A DNA stretch of 64,000 nt from Thauera sp. 28 (GTDB taxonomy: Bacteria; Pseudomonadota; Gammaproteobacteria; Burkholderiales; Rhodocyclaceae), in assembly GCF_000310145.2 (NCBI RefSeq), contig NZ_AMXA01000005.1, positions 124,001 to 188,000 on the forward strand. Direction: 5' to 3'. This document shows positions 28,712 to 36,640 of the stretch, piece by piece (positions within the stretch are counted from its first letter, which is position 1; every line of letters begins with the position of its first letter). The translations under genes were made by a program, and so were the position numbers. A model generated the notes under the pieces. It worked only from the letters and a program-made list of their open reading frames with translations. It was not told where the DNA came from and searched no databases.

Positions 28712-30220
28712 ATGCGCGCAGCCCCCAGGGCCGAGCAGGGCGGACGCGCGGATGGCGCCGCCGTCCAGGGTGACGGCGAGGCTGCGGCCGCAGCCGTCGA
28801 ACCGGCCGTGTCGCGCCGCCACGGTGGTAGCCTGCACCGTCGCGTCCTCGGCTGGCTGCTGCCCCCGCTCGGGCTCATGCTGATCGTCAGTGCTTGGTTG
28901 AGCTACCGCGGCGCACTCGACGCAGTCAACCAAGCCTACGACCGCACGCTGACCGCCTCGGTGCGAGCGATCGGCGAGCGCACCCACTCGCTCGAGGGCG
29001 AGATCCAGGTCGACATTCCTTACGCTGCCTTCGAAGGCTTCGAGGACAGCGCCGCCGAGCGTATCTTCCACGCCGTGTTCGACGCCGCGGGCGTGCTCGT
29101 CACCGGCTATGCCGATCTACGCCCGCCCACGCTGCCCGCCGGCGAGGGCATGGTAAGGATCTTCGATCTCGCCTACCGCGGCGAGACGGTGCGCATGGCC
29201 GCCATGTACAAGCGCCTGTACGACCCCGCGCTGGAAGGCGGCGACGCCGTACTGATCGTGTTTGCCGAAACCACCGGCGCGCGCGAGACCCTTGCCCGCG
29301 AACTGTTCATCGCCAGCCTGCAACGCCAGTCGGCCCTGGTCGCCGTCGGGGCGGTGCTGGTGCTGCTCGCCCTCGGCACGGCGTTTCGCCCGCTGGTGGC
29401 GCTGCGCGACCACATCCGCAACCGCGACGAGGAAGACCTCACCCCGGTGCGGGCCGACGGCGTGCCGAGCGAGGTCGCGCCTCTGATCGACGCCATCAAC
29501 CACCACATGCAGCGCCTGTCGGCCATGCTGGCCGCACGCCGACGCTTCCTTGCCGACGCCGCGCACCAGATCCGCACCCCGCTCGCGGTCCTCACCACCC
29601 AGGCCGAGTACGGCCTGCGCCAGACCGACCCGGAAGAGATGCTCAACACCTTCGCCAGTCTGTTGCGCAGCACCCGCGCCGCGCGCAGGCTGGCCAACCA
29701 GATGCTCACCCTGTCGCGCGCCGAGGCGGCCAACGGCCTCATCGACGAGCGCGCGCCGCTCGACCTCGCCGGCCTGGTCAAGGACGTAGCAATGGAGCTC
29801 GCCCCGCTCGCCCTCAAGCGCAGCATCGACCTCGCCTACGAAGGCATCGGCCACGCGCTGATGATCGAGGGCAACGCGCCAATGCTGCGCGAGATGGTCT
29901 CCAACCTGGTCGACAACGCGATCCGCTACAGCCCGCCCGACTCGGCGGTCACCGTCGCTGTCGCCGCCTTCGACGGCGAGGCGGTGGTGAGCGTATGCGA
30001 CCAGGGGCCGGGCATTCCCGAGGCCGAGCGCGAACGCGTGTTCCAGCGCTTCTACCGCATCCTCGGCCAGGGCGACAGCGACGGCAGCGGCCTAGGACTG
30101 GCCATCGTGCGCGAGATCGCGCTCGCCCACGATGGCCGCATCACGCTGCGCGACGGCGAGGGCGGGCACGGCCTGTGCGTGGAAGTGGAGCTGCCGCTCG
30201 GGGCCGCCCCGGCACCCTGA
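28712..30220 (+). CDS. Sensor histidine kinase (TctE-like)
   Basis: 502 residues. An Ala/Gly-rich N-terminal tail (1-40) is followed by TM1 (about 45-65), a periplasmic TctE-type sensor domain (66-205), TM2 (about 206-225), the HisKA domain with FLADAAHQIRTPLAVL (phospho-acceptor His285), and an ATPase domain. The ATPase domain has the N-box NLVDNAIRYSP, DQGPGIP and GSGLGLAIV. It is translationally linked to the upstream response regulator. The substrate sensed is inferred to be a tricarboxylate from the TctE resemblance and the surrounding genes. Confidence 0.9.
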   Translation: MRAAPRAEQGGRADGAAVQGDGEAAAAAVEPAVSRRHGGSLHRRVLGWLLPPLGLMLIVSAWLSYRGALDAVNQAYDRTLTASVRAIGERTHSLEGEIQVDIPYAAFEGFEDSAAERIFHAVFDAAGVLVTGYADLRPPTLPAGEGMVRIFDLAYRGETVRMAAMYKRLYDPALEGGDAVLIVFAETTGARETLARELFIASLQRQSALVAVGAVLVLLALGTAFRPLVALRDHIRNRDEEDLTPVRADGVPSEVAPLIDAINHHMQRLSAMLAARRRFLADAAHQIRTPLAVLTTQAEYGLRQTDPEEMLNTFASLLRSTRAARRLANQMLTLSRAEAANGLIDERAPLDLAGLVKDVAMELAPLALKRSIDLAYEGIGHALMIEGNAPMLREMVSNLVDNAIRYSPPDSAVTVAVAAFDGEAVVSVCDQGPGIPEAERERVFQRFYRILGQGDSDGSGLGLAIVREIALAHDGRITLRDGEGGHGLCVEVELPLGAAPAP

Positions 30221-30372
30221 ATTGTCGACGACAGCCCTGCAACGGGCGCAGTCATCGGTCCATCCTCCTCACGGACCGGCAGCAGTGAAAGGCGATCGAA
30301 AGGCGACGGCGCTGCAATGCGGGCCGCGCCAACGTGTCTGGCGCGCCCACTCACAAGATCGAGGAGACTTCC

Positions 30373-31416
30373 ATGCAACGCCTTTCCAAATCGGTCCTGC
30401 TGGCCGCCGCCGTCGCTGCCCCGTCGCTCACGCTCGCCCAGTCCAACGTCACCATCTACGGCCTCATCGACCTCAACCTCAGCCATGAGCGATCGGGCGA
30501 CCAGCGCTACGAGGGCGTCCACCACGGCGAGCTCAACGGCTCGCGCCTCGGCTTTCGTGGCACCGAAGACCTCGGCCACGGCATGAAGGCCCTGTTCGTG
30601 CTCGAGAGCGGCTTCGACCCCTCGACCGGCCTCGCCGAGCAGGGCGGACGCCTGTTCGGCCGCCAGTCCTTCGTCGGCCTCGAGAGCAGCCTCGGCCGCC
30701 TGACCCTGGGCCGCCAGTATTCACCCGCCTTCGTCGCCCTCGACCCCTTCGACGCCACCGGCAACGCCGATCGCAGCGCCGGCCTGCTGCTGCGCAAGAC
30801 CGGCGCCGTAAAGCCGGCCTACGAGGTGCGCTTCGACAACATGGTGAAGTACCGCTCGCCCAAGCTTGCCGGCTTCGAGCTCGATGCCGGCTACTGGCTG
30901 GGCGAGAAGGTCGCCACCACGTCCACCGCGCGCAAGGAAGGCGACGGCCACGGCCTCAGCCTGCTCTACGGCAACGGCGCCTTCTCGGGCGCGCTCACCA
31001 CGCAGAGCGTGCAGCGCGACGCCAGCGGCGGCAAGGTGCGCACCAGCGGCGTTGGCCTGGCCTACGACTTCGGCATCGTCAAGCCCTATTTTGCCTGGTC
31101 GCAGGACAAGGAGAGCGGCACCGTCGGCAATGGCAAGGCACGCACCTGGGCCGTGAGCGCCGAGATCCGTCTGAACCCTGCGAACACGGTCGCGCTCAGC
31201 TATGCCGATCGCGACGAATCGGACGGCGCCGCCGGCGAGGACGCCAGCGGCTGGTCGGCCTACCACCTGCACGCCCTCTCCAAGCGCACCACGCTCTACG
31301 CCGGCTACTCGCAGCTCTCCAACGAGAGCGGTGCCAACTATGCAATAGGCAACATCACGCCGGCGGCCGGCGACAACCACCGGGTGATGATGGCCGGCAT
31401 GCGCCACCGCTTCTGA
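30373..31416 (+). CDS. Gram-negative general porin (Neisseria/Burkholderia type)
   Basis: 347 residues. The signal peptide (1-22, LTLAQ) is followed by SNVTIYGLIDLNL, the typical opening of betaproteobacterial trimeric porins. LNGSRLGFRGTEDLGHGMKALF, RLFGRQSFVGL and LTLGRQYSP follow, and the C-terminal motif is GMRHRF. It should admit small anions. It begins the gene row after the TctD/E pair, 31 bp before the lyase-like subunit, and may be in their operon. The ATG has GAGGAGA upstream. Confidence 0.92.
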   Translation: MQRLSKSVLLAAAVAAPSLTLAQSNVTIYGLIDLNLSHERSGDQRYEGVHHGELNGSRLGFRGTEDLGHGMKALFVLESGFDPSTGLAEQGGRLFGRQSFVGLESSLGRLTLGRQYSPAFVALDPFDATGNADRSAGLLLRKTGAVKPAYEVRFDNMVKYRSPKLAGFELDAGYWLGEKVATTSTARKEGDGHGLSLLYGNGAFSGALTTQSVQRDASGGKVRTSGVGLAYDFGIVKPYFAWSQDKESGTVGNGKARTWAVSAEIRLNPANTVALSYADRDESDGAAGEDASGWSAYHLHALSKRTTLYAGYSQLSNESGANYAIGNITPAAGDNHRVMMAGMRHRF

Positions 31417-31447
31417 CCCTCGACAACCGCACACGGGAGAACCCGAC

Positions 31448-32737
31448 ATGAACATCACGGGAATGCTGTACGGCGCGCGTCTGCTGCAGTTCGCCGACTT
31501 CCCCACCGCCGAGGTGCTCGGCCCGGACGCCAGCGAGGAGCAGATCAAGGCGCTCATCGAGCGTCACGGCTCGGTCTTCGTCAAGCCGCTGTTCAAGGGC
31601 GGTGTCGGCAAGAAGGGCAAGGCCGGCCTCATCGGGCGTGCCAAGGACCTGCGCACCGCGCTGGCCGAGAAGGAGCGCCTGTACTTCGTCGAGCATCGCC
31701 ACGGCCACCAGGTGGCGAAGGCCAACGGCGTCACCTTCGAAGCTGCGGTGCCGGCCGAGCACGAGGTCTATTTCTCGATCACCGACTCGACCGAGTTCCG
31801 TGCCCCGACCATGACCCTGACCCACCGCGGCGGCGTCGACATCGAGGAGCTCGACAAGTCGCAGGTCGCACGCGTGCCCTTCGACCCGCTCACCGGCCTG
31901 AAGGCCTTCGTCGTCGCCAACGCGCTCGCCGACATCGGCGCGCCCAAGCAGATCATCTCGCCGTTGGTGCAGCACCTGCCGCGCCTGTGGGAGCTGTATC
32001 ACGACTTCGGCATGACCACCCTCGAGCTCAACCCGATCCGCATGCGCCCCGATCGTCGCGGCCGGCTTACGCCGGTGGCCTGCGACTTCAAGTGCGGCTT
32101 CGACCGCGACGATCCGCGCTGGCACCGGCTCAACCTGCCCGCCCACCTGTTCGCAGTGGACTATTCCGACTTCGAGCAGGAGATCAATCAGCTGCGCACC
32201 CACCAGGGCCAGAGCGACGTCTACGTGATCAACGCCGGCGGCACCATCCTCGCCCCCACCTTCGGCGGCGGCGCCAACTCGCTGGTCACCGAGATGCTCG
32301 GCGACGACGCCATCATCTCGTCCGACTTCGGCGGCAACCCGCCCTACGAGAAGATGAAGTCGGTGGCGTCGATCTGCTTCAAGCACTGGCTGCGTCAGGC
32401 CAACGTGCTCTTCATCATCGGCGGCAAGTCCAACAACACCGACATCCACGAGACCTTCCGCGCCATGGCCGACGCGCTGCGCGAGCACTTCGGCAGCCAT
32501 GGCCCGACGCCGCTCACCGTGGTCGCCGGCCGCGGCGGGCCGAACCTGGTGCGCGGCATGGGCGTGCTGCGCGACACCTGCGAGGCGCTCGGCCTGCCCT
32601 ACCGCCTGTTCGGCTTCGATTCGGCGATGAGCGAGGTGGTCGACTACGCCCGCGAAGCCAATGAATGGATGAAGGCCGGCGGCCGCGACGCCGTCGCCGC
32701 GCGCCTGGGGCTCGCCCCCGCGGCCACCGCCGCCTGA
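31448..32737 (+). CDS. ATP-citrate-lyase-like small subunit (ATP-grasp/CoA-ligase beta type)
   Basis: 429 residues. Residues about 1-240 form an ATP-grasp region like succinyl-CoA synthetase beta and AclB (SVFVKPLFKGGVGKKGKAG, then TTLELNPIRM). Residues about 245-415 form a Rossmann-like citrate/CoA-domain counterpart (YVINAGGTILAPTFGGGANS, GGNPPYEKMKS). The two-domain order and length match the small subunit of two-subunit ATP-citrate lyases. It would activate citrate or a related acid to its CoA thioester together with the next gene product. Substrate is not proven; the neighbouring porin, TctD/E and tctCBA genes suggest a tricarboxylate. Confidence 0.75.
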   Translation: MNITGMLYGARLLQFADFPTAEVLGPDASEEQIKALIERHGSVFVKPLFKGGVGKKGKAGLIGRAKDLRTALAEKERLYFVEHRHGHQVAKANGVTFEAAVPAEHEVYFSITDSTEFRAPTMTLTHRGGVDIEELDKSQVARVPFDPLTGLKAFVVANALADIGAPKQIISPLVQHLPRLWELYHDFGMTTLELNPIRMRPDRRGRLTPVACDFKCGFDRDDPRWHRLNLPAHLFAVDYSDFEQEINQLRTHQGQSDVYVINAGGTILAPTFGGGANSLVTEMLGDDAIISSDFGGNPPYEKMKSVASICFKHWLRQANVLFIIGGKSNNTDIHETFRAMADALREHFGSHGPTPLTVVAGRGGPNLVRGMGVLRDTCEALGLPYRLFGFDSAMSEVVDYAREANEWMKAGGRDAVAARLGLAPAATAA

Positions 32738-32769
32738 GCCCTGACACCCCCGATTCCAAGGAGACAGCC

Positions 32770-35285
32770 ATGTACCAACAAGGCGTTGGTGATTTCAAGT
32801 ATTACGTGGGCATCAGTTCGCTGGCCCACATCGCGACCCGGCACGACCGGGTGTGCGTGCTCAACATCCTCGGCGGCGAATCCAGCGAGGTCACGCCGGT
32901 CGGCCATGCGTGGTCGGGCGGCAACGTGGTGTTCGGCACCTCGCCGGGCCGCCGCGGCCAGGTGCTGGAGACCCCCCTCGGCAACGTCCCGGTGTACAAC
33001 AGCGTGCGCGAGGGGCTGGACGATGGCCACCGCTTCAATTGCGGCGTGGTCTATCTGCCGCCGTCGGCGGCGCGCTGGGCGGCGACAACCCGTCGGACAC
33101 GCTGCGCCGCGGCTCGATCGCGGTACTGTCGAACTCGGGCGGCTTCACCACCACCATCGCCCAGTACCTGCGCATGGCGGGCTGGGGCACGACCACGCTG
33201 GTGTCGAGCGGCAAGGACGTCTACATCCATTATGCCGCGCCGGAGTTCGCCTTCGCCCTCGCCAACGACGCGCGCAGCAAGGCCGCGGTGCTGTACTGCG
33301 AGCCCGGCGGCTACTACGAGCGCGACGCCGAGTTCACCAAGCCGGTGGTGGCCTGCGTGGTCGGACGCTGGAAGTCGCGGCTGACGCGCGCGGTCGGCCA
33401 TGCCGGGGCGATGGCCGGCGGCGAGGACGATGCCGCCGCCAAGGAACGTTGGTTCATGGACAAGTTCGGCGTCGACGGCCTGTACACACCCGATAACCCG
33501 GTGTTCTCGGCGAAGGGCGCGGTGGTCACCAACATCGCCCACATTCCCGCCGCGCTCACCGCGGTGATGCGCGCCAACGCCACCCTGCCCGACTTCGAGC
33601 CCGAAGGCACAATGGAGCTCAAGCCCTGGTTCGGCGCCAATCTCGGCATCGCGCTGCCGCCGCAACTCGACTTGCCGGTGGTGCCGGCGATCGAGCCCTA
33701 CCGCAGCCAGATCGCCCGGCTGGCCGAACAGGTCGGCGCGGTGTTCCCGCGCGAAACGATGAAGGACGCCTCGGGCGCCTCGCAGATGGATCCCGCGACC
33801 CAGGTCTCCAGCCTGCACGGGGTGAGCGTGCTCGAGGCCGCGCGCCGCCCGCTCGAGGCCAACCTCGGCCTGGCGCTGCTGCGCGAAGCCGGCGGCGACA
33901 ACGACCGCAAGCTGATCGCGGTGGCGGTCGGCGCCCACCTCAACCTCCATGGCGACCCCGCGCTCGCCGCCGCCGAGGCCGCGCGCGCCGCCGGCAATGC
34001 GCCCAACGCCGTGCTCGCCGCCGCAATGGCGATCGTCGGCCCACGCCGCGCCGAGCGCGCGCGCACGATCGTCGCAGCGCTGATCGAGCGCCTGCATGCC
34101 GCCGGCCTGCGCGACGCGCTCGACGAGGACTTCGACTGCCACACCCTCGCCGACGACGCCGATCTGGTCGCGCTGGTCCGCGCCCCGGCGCCCGACGCCC
34201 GCGCCGAGGCGATGCTCGCCGGGCTGGCGGCACGCGACGCGCGCTCGTTGCCGGTGCGCCTGTTGCAGCACACCGGCGTGCCCCTGAGTGCCGATGCCGT
34301 GCTCGCCGCGATCACCACCACGCTCGCGTGGGGACCGCTGATGCGCAAGCGCGTCTCGCGCCTGACCGCAGAGAGCCTGCCATGGTGGATGCAGCTGGTC
34401 GGCACCCTGATCGGCGCCTCGGCCCCGGCCGAGCAGCACGAGGCCGGCCGCTTCTGCGGCATCGACGAGGCCGAGATGCTCGGTAGCGGTTCGCTCACCG
34501 CGCTCGCCTGCCAGGCCCTGCTCGGCCGCGTGCCGCGGCCGGCCGACCTGTTCGCCTACCAGACCCTGGTCGGCATCCTGCTCAGCAACGGCCCCGGCAC
34601 CATCTCCGCCCAGGGCGCCAAGGGTGCGGTCTCGGCCGACGGCCCGGAAACGCCGCAGCGTGTGCAGCTCAACAAGGCGGTCATCGGCTTCCTCACCCAC
34701 ACCGGCTACGCCCACGGTGGCAACGGCTTCGAGGGCGTGCAGTTCCTGATCGAGCAGTTTCGCGACAGCGGCCTCGACGACCCGACGGCCGCCCACGGCA
34801 TCGACGTCGCCGCGCTGGCCCGTCACTGCGCCGAGGACTACGCGCGCTACAAGGCCGAACGCAAGCAGACCGGCAGCGCGGACATCCGCAAGATCCCGGG
34901 CGTGAACCACCCGGTGTTCAAGGACCGGCCGGTCAACATCGATCCGCGCGAAGCCTTCATCCGCGAGCTGATGACCGCGCGCGGCGAGGCCAACGTGTTC
35001 CACGACTTCTACCACGCCCTGGTGCAGGCGCTGCACGAGGCCGGGGTGTCGCGCACGGTGTATTGCGTGAACATCGACGCGGTGATCGCCGCCCTGCTGC
35101 TGCGCCTGACCTGGCAGCCGTGGCGCGAGGGCCGCATCGACGAAGCGCGCCTGGAAGACGCCGCGTTCACCCTGTTCCTGCACGCCCGCATGCTGGGCTG
35201 CGCGGCCGAGATCGACGACCACCTGAACCGCGGGCGCAACATGGATACGCGCACGCCAGCGTCGAAATGCCGTCACGTCAGCTGA
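32770..35285 (+). pseudogene. ATP-citrate-lyase-like large subunit, frameshifted with apparent internal deletion
   Basis: The ATG at 32770 opens about 100 residues of CoA-ligase alpha sequence (KYYVGISSLAHIATRHDRV... CGVVYLPPSA). Near 33060-33080 homology moves to another frame (one base earlier) and continues to 35285 with GGALGGDNPSDTLRRGSIAVLSNSGG in two parts, the phospho-His motif GHAGAMAGG, and a citryl-CoA-lyase-like C-terminus (PGVNHPVFK, CVNIDAVIAALLL). Compared with succinyl-CoA synthetase alpha, about 55-60 residues between YLPPSA and GSIAVLSNSGG, including the EGIP and GPNCPG regions, are missing. A long middle section looks partly citrate-synthase-like. An intact enzyme would be about 900 residues, longer than AclA (about 610). 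Real deletion and assembly error cannot be separated here. Confidence 0.72.
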
Positions 35286-35367
35286 CGCGGCTCACCCGGG
35301 GGCGGGCACGCCGCCGCCCCCGCCGAGCCGCGGGCAGCGCTTCCCCAACCCCCACCGGAACCTCACC

Positions 35368-35778
35368 ATGAACGACTCGACCGCCATACCGCGCGGCGAA
35401 CCCGCAATCCGCACCATCGCCATGCCCGCCGACGCCAACCCCGCCGGCGACATCTTCGGCGGCTGGCTGATGGCGCAGATGGACCTCGCCGCCGGCAACG
35501 TCGCCGCCCGCCGCGCGCGCAGCCGCTGCGCCACGGTGTCGGTGGACCGCATCACCTTCCTGCGCCCGGTGTTCATCGGCGACGAGGTCAGCCTCCACGC
35601 CGAGATCGTGCGCGTCGGCCGCAGCTCGATGACGATCGAGGTCGAGGCCTGGCGCCGCTCGCGCGACGGCGAGGAACAGGTCAAGGTCACCGACGCCAGC
35701 TTCGTCTTCGTCGCCCTCGACCAGGGCGAGCGGCCACGGGTGATCAGTCCTGGATCCCAGTCCGCGGCAAACACGTAA
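35368..35778 (+). CDS. Acyl-CoA thioesterase, YciA-like hotdog fold
   Basis: 136 residues. It hydrolyses acyl-CoA to the free acid and CoA. The hotdog signature is PADANPAGDIFGGWLMAQMDLAAG, with the catalytic-region Asn/Asp and the conserved GGW, then VSVDRITFLRPVFIGDEV. The length and these motifs match the YciA/BACH group. Its place after the CoA-ligase/lyase-like pair suggests it recycles CoA from the products of that pathway, which is inference. A long hairpin follows 36 nt after the stop. Confidence 0.88.
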   Translation: MNDSTAIPRGEPAIRTIAMPADANPAGDIFGGWLMAQMDLAAGNVAARRARSRCATVSVDRITFLRPVFIGDEVSLHAEIVRVGRSSMTIEVEAWRRSRDGEEQVKVTDASFVFVALDQGERPRVISPGSQSAANT

Positions 35779-35814
35779 AGTCGAATCGCTGGCGGGCGCG
35801 CAGCTACCCTGATG

Positions 35815-35842
35815 GAGGCGGAACTCGCGAGAGTTCCGCCTC
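35815..35842. terminator. Perfect 12-bp hairpin between thioesterase and HepT remnant
   Basis: GAGGCGGAACTC and GAGTTCCGCCTC enclose the tetraloop GCGA. It lies 36 nt after the thioesterase stop and touches the last codon of the truncated HepT frame on the other strand. Only a weak T content follows. Probably a bidirectional terminator. Confidence 0.6.
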
Positions 35843-36015
35843 TATTGCTGTGCGCAAGGGCGGCAGATGCCTGACGACCACTCCAGATTGCGAATCACCG
35901 CGTCCTGGGTCTTCGCATCGGCATAGAAGGCAGCCTCACCTTCAATGGTGAAGGTGTCGATGCGGTCCAGGCAAAGCCGGATGTGCTTCAGAAAGACGAC
36001 GGGCTCCCGCCTCAT
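35842..36015 (-). pseudogene. Truncated HepT (HEPN/DUF86) toxin remnant
   Basis: A 57-codon frame starts with an ATGA overlap on the stop of the antitoxin gene upstream. It reads MRREPVVFLKHIRLCLDRID, then KTQDAVIRNLE, the conserved first half of HepT-type HEPN toxins. Family similarity ends after VIRNLE (about codon 45), and the last 12 residues are unrelated before a TAG. Intact HepT proteins have about 110-120 residues. The R-x(4-6)-H ribonuclease motif and the tyrosine modified by MntA lie in the missing half. It is therefore predicted to be inactive. Confidence 0.75.
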
Positions 36016-36302
36016 AGGGGTCTCGCTTCAGCCATGATCCGTTGGCGCAGGAAGGGGCTCACGCCATCCGCGGTCACAACGTCCGCGCGGCGCCCGAGCA
36101 GGGCCTCGATATCCTGCTGCAACCCGACCAGATCGAGCAGGGACGCACCCGCGTCGAAATCCACCAGGAAGTCGACATCGGAATCCGGCCGGTCCTCACC
36201 ACGCGCGACCGACCCGAAAACCCTCAGATTGCGCGCCTTGTGGCTTGCTGCCGCCCGAAGCAGTTCGCTTTTCCTGCGGCTGATTTCCTCGAACGTCGTC
36301 AT
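36012..36302 (-). CDS. MntA-type nucleotidyltransferase antitoxin
   Basis: 96 residues with the minimal nucleotidyltransferase motif GSx10DxD (Gly30-Ser31 ... Asp42-Val-Asp44), followed by FLVDF and a helical C-terminus. MntA antitoxins neutralise HepT by adding AMP to a tyrosine in the toxin. The start at 36302 (MTTFEEISRRKSELL) matches family length and has GAGGG upstream. The stop overlaps the toxin start (ATGA). The open reading frame looks intact although its partner is truncated, as expected for a decaying toxin-antitoxin pair. Confidence 0.85.
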   Translation of the reverse strand: MTTFEEISRRKSELLRAAASHKARNLRVFGSVARGEDRPDSDVDFLVDFDAGASLLDLVGLQQDIEALLGRRADVVTADGVSPFLRQRIMAEARPL

Positions 36303-36640
36303 CACCGTTCCCTCGGACCAAGACAGTGAGAGTCTAGCGATTCGGCGAGCACACGCAGAGGGTTGGAACGGATTTCCTGGCGGACGTTGGACATGGCGGT
36401 CAAGCGGCCGGGCCAAGTCACCACAATCGCTTGGGCGGACACTGCACCGGCAAGCGGGCGACCTCATCCTCACCGTCGAGCCGACGCGGTTCAAGGTGAG
36501 CCATCGAACTCTCGGGCCTTACCGCAAAAAAACGGGCGCCCGCAGGCGCCCATCGAAGGCGGCGGTCCGGGACGGGGCCACCGCAAGCCGGATTCCGTCA
36601 CAAACGGAGAGGACGGTATCCGCGGAGGTGAGTCTTCAAC
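36303..36640. other. Intergenic region upstream of mntA and downstream of tctA
   Basis: 338 bp. Contents: a candidate mntA promoter with minus-strand -10 TAGACT (36331-36336) inside the sequence AGTCTAGCGATTCGGCG, and the tctCBA terminator at 36526-36551. The stretch 36350-36520 shows no gene that could be recognised; it may be decayed sequence. Confidence 0.5.
36526..36551 (-). terminator. Rho-independent terminator of tctCBA
   Basis: Read on the minus strand, a 7-bp stem GGGCGCC / GGCGCCC with loop TGCG is followed by GTTTTTTT. It lies about 90 nt beyond the tctA stop at 36641. Confidence 0.85.

Noticed and set aside
27925-28878. 318-codon upstream extension of the binding-protein frame
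   Set aside because: It runs antisense through the response-regulator gene. The export signal and family homology begin at or after 27924.
33050-33090. Programmed ribosomal frameshifting in the lyase large subunit
   Set aside because: No slippery heptamer is seen, and a conserved block of roughly 55-60 residues is missing at the junction, which recoding cannot explain.
33051-35276. 741-codon minus-strand frame opposite the lyase large subunit
   Set aside because: Low-complexity Arg/Gly/Ala/His protein. The plus strand has recognisable CoA-ligase and lyase motifs.
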